Shown: one piece after another, positions 52,787 through 62,334 of the stretch | Layout of the letters: each line of letters begins with the position of its first letter | Numbering within the stretch: position 1 is the first letter of the stretch | Source: an uncultured Clostridia bacterium | GTDB lineage: Bacteria > Bacillota > Clostridia > Christensenellales > Pumilibacteraceae | Assembly: GCA_947086925.1 (NCBI GenBank) | Contig: CAMUAL010000005.1 | Span: 1-63,736 of the forward strand | Length of the DNA stretch: 63,736 bases | Direction: 5' to 3' | Notes under the pieces: model-generated | The model's input: only the letters and a program-made list of their open reading frames with translations | Database searches by the model: none | What the model was told of the DNA's origin: nothing | Made by a program: the position numbers and the translations under genes

Positions 52787-54880
52787 ATGAGTAACAATAA
52801 GATTTTAGATACAATGTGGGACGACAATCCCATTGATATAACGCAAGAGGCGAATTTTATTTGGTCGATTGCAAATAAACTACGTGGGTCGTATATGCCC
52901 GATCATTACGGCGACGTTATTATACCCATGACGATTTTGCGCAGATTTGAGTGTGCGCTCGAAGAAAAAAAGAAGTTAGTAACAGATACGTTCAAAGCTG
53001 ACTCTACTTTACCGTATAAGAAACTGTGCAAAGTTTCCGGCTATCAATTCTATAATACAAGCGAATACACGCTTGCAGAGCTGTGCAACGATTCCAAACG
53101 CATAGCGGCAAACTTCAAAAATTACATAGAAGGATTTTCGCCAAACGTGTACGACATTTTTAATGAGCTTGAGATGCTTAAGCACATTGATAAAATGGAT
53201 AAAGACGGCTGTCTTTACACTGTTGTGGAAGCGTTCTCTACGCTTGACTTATCCATACAAACTTATGACAGCATAAAAATGGGATATATCTTTGAAAACC
53301 TTATCGGTAGGTTTTATCAGAATGTGGACGCCGGACAATTTTACACGGGCAGAGATATCATAAAGTTACTCGTCGAAATTTTGATGGCGGAGGGGTGCGA
53401 CGATATTTTTGACAGCCATAAGGTTATTACCGTTCTCGACCAAGCATGTGGTACGGGTGGTATGCTTTCTACCGCGTATTCCTATATAAAGCATTATAAT
53501 CCCACCGCCGACGTGCGGCTTTTTGGTCAAGAGTTTATGGGGCAAACGTATGCAATAGGTCTTGCCGAAATGCTTATCAAAAATCAAGATGCCGATAATT
53601 TCCGTCACGTAGATACTTTCAAAGAAGATTGCTTCAAAGATACGAAAATGCGCTTTGTTATAGAAAATCCGCCTTTCGGTACGCCGTGGTCGGGTAAAGA
53701 TGCAAAGGCAGGACAGGAAGAAGCGGTGCGTGAAGAATTTGCCAAAGGAGCAGAAGCAAGCCGGTGGGGACACGGATTGCCGAGCGGCGGCGACTCGCAA
53801 ATGATTTTCTTGCAGTCTGCCGTAGATAAAATGGACGACTTTTGCGGTCGTGCCGCCATTATCGAAAACGGCTCGCCGCTGTTTAACGGCGATACCGCTT
53901 CGGGTGAAAGTCAAATAAGGCGTTGGCTGTTAGAGCGCGATTTGATTGAAGCAATAATTGCGTTGCCGGTAGATTTATTCTACAACACGGGCATTCAGAC
54001 TTACGTGTGGATATTATCCAAAAATAAGCGCAAAGAGCGTCGTGGCAAAATTCAGCTTATTAATGCCGCGGAGATTTATCATAAGCTCAGAAAGGCGGTC
54101 GGCAATAAAAAGAACGAAATCACAAAAGAAGATAGGAAGGCAATCACACATTTATATGCGGATTTTGTTCCTACCGAGAACTGCAAGATATTCGACAATA
54201 CAGAGTTTATGTACCGTGAGTATGCGGTAATGCAACCGTTACAGCGTAATTATGCCATAACCGAAGAACGCATCGAACAAATGCTTGTAAAAGGTGCATT
54301 GTCGGCGGTTTACGACGAAGCGAAAGTTGCGGAATTAGAGAGCCAAGGCGTAGCTATCGAAGATAAGGATAGGCGCAAATATGAGACGATGATAAGCAAC
54401 AAACCGCTTTACGAAAACATATTGCAAACGCTTAGAGCAAATATTTCGGACCAGGTTTATAAAGCCCCGAAAGGTTTTATAGAGCTACTTACCGCAATTC
54501 TTTCGGTAGACAAAAAGCTGATAGAAAAGATTGCCGACGGACTTTCCGAACCGGACAAGACTGCGGAAATTCAGCGTGACAAAAAGGGCAATATTATTTA
54601 CGATAAAGAAACCTACGATAAGGAAATCGTAAAATACACCGAAAGTATTGAAGACTATATGGCACGAGAAGTTTTGCCTTACGTCCCCGATGCGCAATGG
54701 TTTTGGGAAGAAAATCTCGGAGCGAAAAAGCCTGTTATAAAAGTCGGTGCCGAGATACCGTTTACACGATATTTCTATAAATACAGTCAGCCGCAACCGA
54801 GCGATGAGCTTGCAGTAAAATTTATGGAATTGGAAATGAGCGTAAGCGAAAGAATAGACAAATTGTTTGGAGATAAATGA
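52787..54880 (+). CDS. hsdM: Type I restriction-modification methyltransferase subunit HsdM
   Basis: 697 residues, N6-adenine methyltransferase that with HsdS forms the modification enzyme. N-terminal helical HsdM_N region (ANFIWSIANKLRGSYMPDHY, VIIPMTILRRFECALEEKK), SAM-binding motif I LDQACGTGGM (about 215-225), catalytic NPPFGTPW (about 294-301), and a long C-terminal coiled part. It is longer than the EcoKI type (about 530) because of this C-terminal extension. AAGGAG precedes the ATG. First gene of the five-gene operon. Base composition is close to that of hsdR, but less A/T-rich than the three genes between them. Confidence 0.93.
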   Translation: MSNNKILDTMWDDNPIDITQEANFIWSIANKLRGSYMPDHYGDVIIPMTILRRFECALEEKKKLVTDTFKADSTLPYKKLCKVSGYQFYNTSEYTLAELCNDSKRIAANFKNYIEGFSPNVYDIFNELEMLKHIDKMDKDGCLYTVVEAFSTLDLSIQTYDSIKMGYIFENLIGRFYQNVDAGQFYTGRDIIKLLVEILMAEGCDDIFDSHKVITVLDQACGTGGMLSTAYSYIKHYNPTADVRLFGQEFMGQTYAIGLAEMLIKNQDADNFRHVDTFKEDCFKDTKMRFVIENPPFGTPWSGKDAKAGQEEAVREEFAKGAEASRWGHGLPSGGDSQMIFLQSAVDKMDDFCGRAAIIENGSPLFNGDTASGESQIRRWLLERDLIEAIIALPVDLFYNTGIQTYVWILSKNKRKERRGKIQLINAAEIYHKLRKAVGNKKNEITKEDRKAITHLYADFVPTENCKIFDNTEFMYREYAVMQPLQRNYAITEERIEQMLVKGALSAVYDEAKVAELESQGVAIEDKDRRKYETMISNKPLYENILQTLRANISDQVYKAPKGFIELLTAILSVDKKLIEKIADGLSEPDKTAEIQRDKKGNIIYDKETYDKEIVKYTESIEDYMAREVLPYVPDAQWFWEENLGAKKPVIKVGAEIPFTRYFYKYSQPQPSDELAVKFMELEMSVSERIDKLFGDK

Positions 54881-54881
54881 A

Positions 54882-56246
54882 ATGGCATTGCAAGATAAAA
54901 TCGGCAGACAAGATATAGTCGATAAAATTTGCGGATTGGTTGACTCATTACAGAAAGACCAAAATTTTTGCTTGTCTATAAACGGCGCTTGGGGAAGCGG
55001 TAAATCTTTTGTTTTGCAAATGATAGAAGAGCAGCTATCGAAAAAGCAAGAGTATGTAATTGTGAAATATGACGCGTGGGAAAATACGTATTACTCCGAT
55101 CCTTTAATAGCAATATTAAGTTGTGTTATTGATGGAATTGACGATAAGCTATATCTTGTTGAACGCTCGGAAGAAAAAGCAAAGAAAGCTGTCAAGACAG
55201 CTACAAATACGCTTGCTAAGTTGTCGGCAAAGATTAAAACTTTAAAAGAAATTATTTCAGGCATTAAAAATGTAATAAAATCTTTTCATAATCCTATTGA
55301 TACAGAATCTATGGGTGAATATAAGTCTTATCAAAAACTTTTGAAAGAAACCAAAGAAGTCTTAAATGAGATCACTCAAAAGGGTGAATATGATAACAAG
55401 CAAACGAAGCTTATAGTTTTAGTAGACGAAATAGATAGGTGTTTGCCTGATGAGCAGTTGAAGATATTGGAACGTTTACACCACTTGTTTGATATAAAAA
55501 ATTGCACGGTTATAGTGGCAATGAATCAAGTATGCATTGCAAAAACGGTCAACACCATTTATGGTATTGATGGTTATGAGTATTTGCGCAAATTTTTTGA
55601 TTTTACATATAAGCTTGAAACTTCGGCAAGCGAGTACTTGAAAAGTTTGCTTGATGATTTTATCAAGAAGTTTGAAAAATTAGAAGGAGAACATAGTGAT
55701 CAAGCGTATGCAACACAATTAGCATTTCAATGTTTGCTTAATAGTTCAAACCGAGTTTTAGAAAAAGTTGATAACCGTGAACTGTCAAGATACTATGAAT
55801 CTTTATTGAATATATGCAATGATTTTGGTTGGCAACGATTGACTCCGCACTATGTGTTTTTTGTTGTTATTGGATTGTATATAAGAAAAAACATTTCGTC
55901 CACATTTTTAACTGATTCAGAAATTATATCCAACCATGAAAAATTGAACGGTAGCGATAGTCAACAGCAGCTTTCAGATAGACCGATGATGAATTACTTT
56001 GACTATATGAATAAGTATTTAGGCATAGATAGAGAAAATTTGCCACGAGATTTGTATGGTTTTAATCATATCCCGGCGCTTTCCTGGTATTTTAACGAAA
56101 TAGTACATTATTCACTCGGTACACAATTCAAATATAACGAGTTAAGAATGTTTTATAATCAGCCAAGAGTTAATTCGCAACATTGTCAAGAGTTGCGACA
56201 GCTTATTATTCTTTACGGAGGAGAACAAGCGCAATGCGACAAATGA
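54882..56246 (+). CDS. KAP-family P-loop NTPase embedded in the restriction operon
   Basis: 454 residues. Walker A NGAWGSGKSFV (about 35-45), Walker B LIVLVDEIDRCLPDEQ (about 178-193), YDAWENTYYSDPLIA and RLHHLFDIKNCTVIVAMNQ, all typical of KAP NTPases, with a charged helical insertion between (about 105-170). KAP proteins are often membrane-associated; PifA of the F plasmid excludes phage T7. This one shows no clear membrane helix of its own, but the operon encodes a membrane protein two genes later. The start ATG 54882 has GGAG 9 nt before it and lies 1 nt after the hsdM stop. It overlaps hsdS by 13 nt. Codons are clearly more A/T-rich than in hsdM. Confidence 0.88.
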   Translation: MALQDKIGRQDIVDKICGLVDSLQKDQNFCLSINGAWGSGKSFVLQMIEEQLSKKQEYVIVKYDAWENTYYSDPLIAILSCVIDGIDDKLYLVERSEEKAKKAVKTATNTLAKLSAKIKTLKEIISGIKNVIKSFHNPIDTESMGEYKSYQKLLKETKEVLNEITQKGEYDNKQTKLIVLVDEIDRCLPDEQLKILERLHHLFDIKNCTVIVAMNQVCIAKTVNTIYGIDGYEYLRKFFDFTYKLETSASEYLKSLLDDFIKKFEKLEGEHSDQAYATQLAFQCLLNSSNRVLEKVDNRELSRYYESLLNICNDFGWQRLTPHYVFFVVIGLYIRKNISSTFLTDSEIISNHEKLNGSDSQQQLSDRPMMNYFDYMNKYLGIDRENLPRDLYGFNHIPALSWYFNEIVHYSLGTQFKYNELRMFYNQPRVNSQHCQELRQLIILYGGEQAQCDK

Positions 56247-57490
56247 AAGATAGCGGAATTAAATGGATAGGGTATATTCCGCAGGAATGGAGTTTAGAAA
56301 GGTCACAATGGCATTTAGAGGAAGTCAATGTAAGTAATAATCCAATTCAAACTGATCGTATATTATCATTAACAAATAAATTGGGTGTTATTCCCTATGA
56401 AGATAAAGGTAATCAGGGAAACAAGTCAAAAGAGAATATATTTGAATACAAATTGGCATATCCCAATACTATAGTCGCCAATAGTATGAATATCCTTATT
56501 GGTTCGGTTGGACTATGTAATTATTTTGGCTGTGTTAGTCCTGTATATTATATATTCAAAGCTAAAAAGGATGAAAACATCAAATTCTTAAATTATGTAT
56601 TTCAAACAGTAGGATTTCAGCGAGAACTCCGTAAGTTTGCAAATGGCATACTGGAAATAAGATTAAAAGTATCATCAAGTGATATATTAAAACGGTTTAT
56701 TCCATATCCACAAGCATATGAACAGCAAAAAATAGTTTTATTTTTGGATAAAGAGTGTGAAAAAATCGACGAATTAAAAGCAGATATTCAATCACAAATT
56801 GATACGCTTGAACAATATAAGCGTTCCGTAATAACCGAGGCGGTAACACATGGTCTTAATCTCGATGCCCCTATGAAGGATAGTGGGATAGACTATATCG
56901 ATAAAATCAAAGCCGATTGGAAAATATCAAAGATAGGTTTTGTTTGCGCCAAATTAGCAAGAGGGTTTTCAGAAGATGATCCTGCTTTGATTTGCTCCAA
57001 TAATGGAAGTGTAATGCCTCGCGATGAGCAACGTGCTTGTGGCAAGATGGTTAGTGAAGATAATGCTATGCAAGGTATTCGTGTCGGCGATATTGCTATA
57101 CACGGAATGGATACTTGGCACGGAGCGATTGGATTTTCAAAAATAAGAGGAAAAATAACAAGAGTCGTACATGTTTGTGATAGTACGGAAGATAAACGTT
57201 TTATTGTTTATTACCTAAAAAGTCTTGCATATCAAGGAGTTTACAAACTTATTTCAAACGGAGTTAGGGGGAACACAAGCGATTTTAGAAGTTGGGATAA
57301 GGTAAAAGACATTTATATTTGTCTACCCAATACAGTTGAGGAAGAAAAACAAATTTGCGATTATTTGGATAATATCATTGAAAGCGCAGATAAAATTATC
57401 GTCGATAAGAAAGCACAGCTCGATACTCTTGACGATTATAAAAAATCGCTTATTTACGAATACGTTACCGGTAAAAAGGAAGTTGTATAA
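56234..57490 (+). CDS. hsdS: Type I restriction-modification specificity subunit HsdS
   Basis: 418 residues, recognises the DNA target through two target-recognition domains. Half 1 begins MKDSGIKWIGYIPQEWSLER, half 2 begins MKDSGIDYIDKIKADWKISK; each ends in a conserved helix (DKECEKIDELKADIQSQIDT and LDNIIESADKIIVDKKAQLD), with EQYKRSVITEAVTHGL and DDYKKSLIYEYVTGKK. Both recognition domains are present, so the target is bipartite. ATG 56234 has GGAGGAG about 10 nt upstream. Overlaps the KAP gene by 13 nt and the next gene by 1 nt, so the block is translated as a unit. Confidence 0.92.
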   Translation: MRQMKDSGIKWIGYIPQEWSLERSQWHLEEVNVSNNPIQTDRILSLTNKLGVIPYEDKGNQGNKSKENIFEYKLAYPNTIVANSMNILIGSVGLCNYFGCVSPVYYIFKAKKDENIKFLNYVFQTVGFQRELRKFANGILEIRLKVSSSDILKRFIPYPQAYEQQKIVLFLDKECEKIDELKADIQSQIDTLEQYKRSVITEAVTHGLNLDAPMKDSGIDYIDKIKADWKISKIGFVCAKLARGFSEDDPALICSNNGSVMPRDEQRACGKMVSEDNAMQGIRVGDIAIHGMDTWHGAIGFSKIRGKITRVVHVCDSTEDKRFIVYYLKSLAYQGVYKLISNGVRGNTSDFRSWDKVKDIYICLPNTVEEEKQICDYLDNIIESADKIIVDKKAQLDTLDDYKKSLIYEYVTGKKEVV

Positions 57491-59103
57491 TGGGATACAT
57501 AGAAGACTTGCGCGATAAGTGCTTAGAAGAATTTGAATTCCAATTCAAAGAGGCTCAGGAAAAAAATCCAGATGGATTTCTATTTCAAATAGATTTTTCA
57601 TTGGTCAGCTTTTCTTATGGATTTAAAGAGGGCTGCAAGATGATTCGTGATTTAGATCGTCTTATTAAAGCTATCAAAAAAGTAAAACGTCAAATGATAA
57701 AAAGAATAAACGAAAAATGCTCAACCTTGGATTTTGAAAATGAACAGTGGAATGCTTTATCGGATAAGGAAAAGAAAAACTTTAAAAAAGAAATAAAGAA
57801 GATCCTTCTTACTTTAACTAATGAAGAAAGTGAAAGAATAAAAAAATTAAAGAAGATAAAGCATGATATTTTGCTTCGTATAGGGAATATATTTCTTTAC
57901 ATTTTTTCCGCACTTCTTTCGTTTGGATTTAGTGCATTACTTTATTTGAATAATTTAGTGATAAACGCTATCGTTTATCCTATTTCAATTATTACAATAC
58001 TTGGATTTATTACAATTCAAGTAATATATACAATAAAGTACTTGAAAGCAGTCAAAGCGACAATTCGAGGAATTATAGATTTTAGTATAAAACGGGCATT
58101 TAGTACTCTCTTAATGGTATGGTGGTACATATTTTTGCTCGCTATTGTCAATCAATGGAATACGAATATTGTTACGTATTCATTTATGGCAGTATTTGCT
58201 TTGAATGTAGTTTTTCTTATTTTTGATATGTTCTTAAGTTCGCAATTGTTTGATGAAGAGGAGAGCATATTCTCGCTAATAGCGGCAATTACAATAGGAA
58301 TATTCTATTTTACGGATTCAATAAATAATACGATAGTTAAACAAATAGGAACATCCATTTTATTGATAGCGTGCTTCTTGTTGCACATCCTAATTATTAA
58401 AAAGTTTATTTTGGACAAGAAGCCCATAAAAGATATTCTAGGAATAATGAATGTCGTTGGAATTATTGCAACTACAATTATTTTGACAATCGTGGCGTCG
58501 TACAAATTGCTGTGGCAAGCTCCGGTGAATGGTCAACCCGTTGACAATACTTTGTTTTCTGCGGTTGTAGGTTTATACGCAGCAATATTAGGTGGCGGAT
58601 TAACACTTGCCGGAGTTGCCTGGACAATCAAACATAGTGAATGGCAACGGAAAGAGGAAGAATGCAAAAAATTACAGCCACTATTCAATTTTGTTTGTAG
58701 GAATTTATTTCAAGAGGTAGATAAAACAAAACTTACATATATACATGGCAGTAAACTTATTAGCAGTGGTAATAATGATTTAGAAGAGTCACAATTAGAA
58801 AGCTATATCGAAACTTTTAGTATGGAAAATACCAGCAAGACAGAGTTTTTTATTTGCGGTATTTACATAAATAATGTGCTTTACAAAACGAAAACAAAAG
58901 AATTAATAAAAAAAGAACATACGATTATATTTGATTTTGAACAAGTCTCATTTAATTTAGAAACAATAAACGAGATTAAATTGTATGTTGAAGATTTAAT
59001 GGGAACTCAATATACAATGCAATTGGAGTTTTCTATGTCAGACAATAGTGCAACAATCACGGGTAATAAATCTTTGCAATTAGTGGAGAAAACCAATGAA
59101 TAA
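57490..59103 (+). CDS. Multi-spanning membrane protein inside the restriction operon
   Basis: 537 residues, no family recognised. Residues 1-125 are soluble and very rich in Lys/Glu helices (RLIKAIKKVKRQMIKRINEK). About nine to ten membrane helices follow between 130 and 390 (LYIFSALLSFGFSALLYL, LLMVWWYIFLLAIV, IGTSILLIACFLLHILII, VVGIIATTIILTIVASY, VVGLYAAILGGGLTLAGVAW). Residues 390-537 form a soluble domain with YIHGSKLISSGNNDLEESQ and DLMGTQYTMQLEFSMSDNSA. ATG overlaps the hsdS stop (TAATG); its end overlaps hsdR by 8 nt. Such tight packing means it is expressed with the enzyme. A phage-sensing or membrane-acting effector role with the KAP protein is inference. Confidence 0.8.
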   Translation: MGYIEDLRDKCLEEFEFQFKEAQEKNPDGFLFQIDFSLVSFSYGFKEGCKMIRDLDRLIKAIKKVKRQMIKRINEKCSTLDFENEQWNALSDKEKKNFKKEIKKILLTLTNEESERIKKLKKIKHDILLRIGNIFLYIFSALLSFGFSALLYLNNLVINAIVYPISIITILGFITIQVIYTIKYLKAVKATIRGIIDFSIKRAFSTLLMVWWYIFLLAIVNQWNTNIVTYSFMAVFALNVVFLIFDMFLSSQLFDEEESIFSLIAAITIGIFYFTDSINNTIVKQIGTSILLIACFLLHILIIKKFILDKKPIKDILGIMNVVGIIATTIILTIVASYKLLWQAPVNGQPVDNTLFSAVVGLYAAILGGGLTLAGVAWTIKHSEWQRKEEECKKLQPLFNFVCRNLFQEVDKTKLTYIHGSKLISSGNNDLEESQLESYIETFSMENTSKTEFFICGIYINNVLYKTKTKELIKKEHTIIFDFEQVSFNLETINEIKLYVEDLMGTQYTMQLEFSMSDNSATITGNKSLQLVEKTNE

Positions 59104-62101
59104 TATCCTTTCGGAAAAAGAATATCAGCAGTACATAATGCAAATCCTTGAAAAGCAAAACGGTTACGTGATTCGCCCCAATGCGAAGTTTGACCGTCGG
59201 TTTGCCATAGACAAGGAAATGCTGTTTGCGTTCCTTAATAGCACACAGCCGGATACAATGGAAGCACTCGGCAAAATTTACGGCGAGGCTACCGAAGATA
59301 CTATCGTCAATTTCGTCAATGCCGAGATTACCAAGCCGAAAAGTAGTTTGCTTTCCGTACTCAAACACGGCGTTACCATAGCCAATTACAAGCTTGAACT
59401 TATGTACACCAAGCCGGCAACCACATATAATGCCGATTTGCTCAAAAAGTATAATCAAAACATTTTTTCCGTTATGGAAGAAGTGTGGGCAAGCGAAACC
59501 GAAAGAGTGGACCTTGTAATCTTTCTCAACGGCTTTGCTATTATGTCGTTTGAACTCAAATGCAATTTTGCGGGGCAATCTTATCACGACGCCATAGAGC
59601 AATATAAAAAGCAACGCAGTCCTAAAACAAGACTGTTTCTATTCAAAGCGGGCTGTCTTGTAAACTTTGCTATGGACTTGCAAGAAGTGTATATGTGCAC
59701 CAAGCTGGCGGACGAAAATACGAATTTTCTGCCGTTTAACATGGGCAACGGTCACGGCATAGATGCGGGTAAGGGCAATCCCATATTCGACGATAAGTAT
59801 TCCGTCTATTATATGTGGGACGATATTTTACAAAAGGACACCGTTATCGACCTGATATCCGAGTTTATATTTATAGACCGTAAAGAGGATACCGACGAGG
59901 TTACGGGAAAGAAAAAGGTCAAAGAAAATTTGATATTCCCACGTTATCATCAACTTGACGTAATACGCAAAACGGTTGCCGACGTAACGGTGAATTGCAC
60001 ATCGCAAAACTACTTGATACAGCATAGCGCAGGATCGGGCAAGACAAATTCCATAGCTTGGCTTGCGCACAGGCTTTCGTCGCTACACGATATGCAAAAC
60101 AAAATGATATTCGATAATATCATTATTTGTACCGATAGGGTCGTGGTAGATAGGCAGTTACAATCGGCAATTTTAGGGATTGAGCATGTAACGGGACTCA
60201 TCAAAGTTTTGGACGATAAATGCACGGCGGCGGACTTGTCGGCGGCATTATTGGGCTACATAATGATTGACGGTAAAAAGAAGTCGATAGGAAGTCCGAA
60301 GATTATTGCTACGACAATTCAGAAGTTCCCGTATATAGTCGATTCCGTTAAAAGTCTTAAAGATAAGTGTTTTGCCGTAATCATTGACGAAGCGCATTCG
60401 TCTACATCTGGCAAAGATATGGCGGCAATCACCAAGGCGCTCGGTTCGGAGAATTTGAACGATGACCTTGACGCGCAGGATATGATAGCGAGCGAATTAA
60501 AGCGTACGGGTAAACAGCCGAACGTATCGGTCTTTGCGTTTACGGCGACGCCAAAGGCGACTACGCTTGATTTGTTTGGTAAAGTAAATGCCAAGGGCCA
60601 AAAAGAGGCATTCCATTTGTATTCGATGAAACAGGCAATAGAAGAAGGGTTTATTCTTGACGTGCTTGCTAACTTTACCGAATACGACACGTATTACAGA
60701 CTCAATAAAGAAATATCCGAAGACCCGCAGTATAAGACAACGGAAGCAAAACGGCAGATAGCTCGATTTGTGGAATTGCACGAAACAAATATTGCTCAGC
60801 GCGTGGAAGTGATAGTAGAGCATTTCCGCACTACGGTTTTGTTTGAACTCGGCGGGCAAGCGAAGGCTATGGTTATTACGGCGTCGCGGCAAAGCGCCGT
60901 AAAGTATCGGCAGGCATTCGAAGATTACGTTGCGAAGAAGGGATATTCAAACATTCATGCGCTTGTGGCGTTTTCCGGTAAAGTGAAACTTGACGGTGAC
61001 GAAACCGAATATACGGAAACTTTTATGAACGGCTTTTCGGAAGATAAATTGCCTAAAAAGTTTGATTCGGACGATTACAATGTTTTACTTGTCGCCAATA
61101 AGTATCAGACGGGATTTGACCAGCCGAAGCTGTGCGCCATGTACGTGCTCAAGAAGTTGCGTGGTGTAAATGCCGTGCAAACGTTGTCACGCCTTAACAG
61201 AACTTGTTTGCCGTGGGATAAAAAGACTTTTGTTCTTGACTTTGTAAATAAGTATGAAGATATAGTCAAAGCGTTTGAGCCGTATTATACAACTACCTTA
61301 CTTGCGAATACCGTTACACCATCGGCGGTGTACGATATCGAGGCAAAGCTCGACGGGTTTATGATACTCGATCCATACGATATTCAAATGGCGGCGGAGA
61401 TTATTTACAAGAAGATTATCGAAGCCAAAGACAAGAACCAACTGCGGTTTTATATGCAACGCGCCGAGAAAAGGATAAAGGAATACGAAGTGGATAGGCA
61501 ACGCGAGATAGTTGCGACTATTCGGCATTTTATTCGTTTCTATGAGTTCTTGATTCAGGTATCGTGTTTTGAGGACGTGGAGCTACATAAGAAGTATTTG
61601 TTCTTGACCTATTTGATTGCGTTTATAAATATCCGAAATCCGGGTGCGGGTTTTGATTTAAGCGATAAGATACGTGCGGATAACTTTGTGCAAAAGAAGG
61701 GCGCGGAGCATACGGCAACAAAAATTGTTTCCAATCCTGTTTTAAAACTTCCTACCGCCGAGGCTTTTAACCTAACAGAAGAAAGCGTGAAACGTCTGTC
61801 GGAAATTATAGACGAGCTTAATAGCCGCACCGGGAAGCAATATGATAACGATGTTGTAATCAAAGCTATGTTGCAAATAAGAGACTTGCTCAAAAAGTCC
61901 GAATCATTGCGTGAGTGTGCAAAAGTCAATACAGAGCAAGATTTTGCGTTCCCGTATTATGAGAGTGCCGATGACGTTTTGATAGAAGGATTGTCGCAAA
62001 ATCAGGATTTCTTTACTTTGCTACTAAATAATGATGATATCAAGAAAGAGATGCTCGGAATCTTCCTCGGCGAAATTTACAAAGAGTTTAAGAACAGTTG
62101 A
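59096..62101 (+). CDS. hsdR: Type I restriction endonuclease subunit HsdR
   Basis: 1,001 residues, motor and nuclease subunit. N-terminal PD-(D/E)xK nuclease: ERVDLVIFLNGFAIMSFELK (Asp, then Glu-x-Lys, about 140-155). Superfamily 2 helicase: HSAGSGKTNSIAW (about 310-320), VIIDEAHSS (DEAH), FAFTATPK, YQTGFDQPKL and LSRLNRTCL. The C-terminal helical part joins it to HsdM/HsdS. Length fits the EcoR124-like (type IC) group. Overlaps the membrane protein gene by 8 nt. In frame directly after its stop TGA a repeat-rich stretch continues (see 62102). Confidence 0.94.
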   Translation: MNNILSEKEYQQYIMQILEKQNGYVIRPNAKFDRRFAIDKEMLFAFLNSTQPDTMEALGKIYGEATEDTIVNFVNAEITKPKSSLLSVLKHGVTIANYKLELMYTKPATTYNADLLKKYNQNIFSVMEEVWASETERVDLVIFLNGFAIMSFELKCNFAGQSYHDAIEQYKKQRSPKTRLFLFKAGCLVNFAMDLQEVYMCTKLADENTNFLPFNMGNGHGIDAGKGNPIFDDKYSVYYMWDDILQKDTVIDLISEFIFIDRKEDTDEVTGKKKVKENLIFPRYHQLDVIRKTVADVTVNCTSQNYLIQHSAGSGKTNSIAWLAHRLSSLHDMQNKMIFDNIIICTDRVVVDRQLQSAILGIEHVTGLIKVLDDKCTAADLSAALLGYIMIDGKKKSIGSPKIIATTIQKFPYIVDSVKSLKDKCFAVIIDEAHSSTSGKDMAAITKALGSENLNDDLDAQDMIASELKRTGKQPNVSVFAFTATPKATTLDLFGKVNAKGQKEAFHLYSMKQAIEEGFILDVLANFTEYDTYYRLNKEISEDPQYKTTEAKRQIARFVELHETNIAQRVEVIVEHFRTTVLFELGGQAKAMVITASRQSAVKYRQAFEDYVAKKGYSNIHALVAFSGKVKLDGDETEYTETFMNGFSEDKLPKKFDSDDYNVLLVANKYQTGFDQPKLCAMYVLKKLRGVNAVQTLSRLNRTCLPWDKKTFVLDFVNKYEDIVKAFEPYYTTTLLANTVTPSAVYDIEAKLDGFMILDPYDIQMAAEIIYKKIIEAKDKNQLRFYMQRAEKRIKEYEVDRQREIVATIRHFIRFYEFLIQVSCFEDVELHKKYLFLTYLIAFINIRNPGAGFDLSDKIRADNFVQKKGAEHTATKIVSNPVLKLPTAEAFNLTEESVKRLSEIIDELNSRTGKQYDNDVVIKAMLQIRDLLKKSESLRECAKVNTEQDFAFPYYESADDVLIEGLSQNQDFFTLLLNNDDIKKEMLGIFLGEIYKEFKNS

Positions 62102-62334
62102 AATTATGATACTGTAAATGATACTCAAAATGATACTGTAAATTTTGTCGGTGTAAACGTCGGAGAAAATGACGGTGTAAATGTTGTGGAAAAAGTCTTT
62201 GATTGGTGACATCCGTGTCACCATAAGTGTCACCAATGGCACAGTAAATGGCACAGTAAATGGCACTGTAAGTGACCCTGTAAAATAGGTGATTGCAAAG
62301 ACACAAAGAGAACGGATTGTTGAGAATAAATTGA
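62102..62334 (+). pseudogene. Relic with NDTV/NGTV-coding tandem repeats
   Basis: Two blocks of 12-nt repeats. Block 1 (62107-62140) reads YDTVNDTQNDTVNF in the frame of hsdR just after its stop and runs on to a stop near 62209. Block 2 (62236-62285) contains AATGGCACAGTA repeats and reads TNGTVNGTVNGTVSDPVK in another frame, then stop and VIAKTQRERIVEN. NDTV/NGTV repeats are known from the C-terminal part of Firmicutes AlbA/HATPase-type and Fic-type regulators just before a helix-turn-helix. So this may be a decayed end of such a gene. GGTGACA TCCG TGTCACC (62206-62223) forms a hairpin. Confidence 0.4.

Noticed and set aside
62102..62334. Minus-strand ORFs in the NDTV/NGTV repeat stretch
   Set aside because: Low-complexity readings of the repeats (CAIYCAIYCAI) without RBS.
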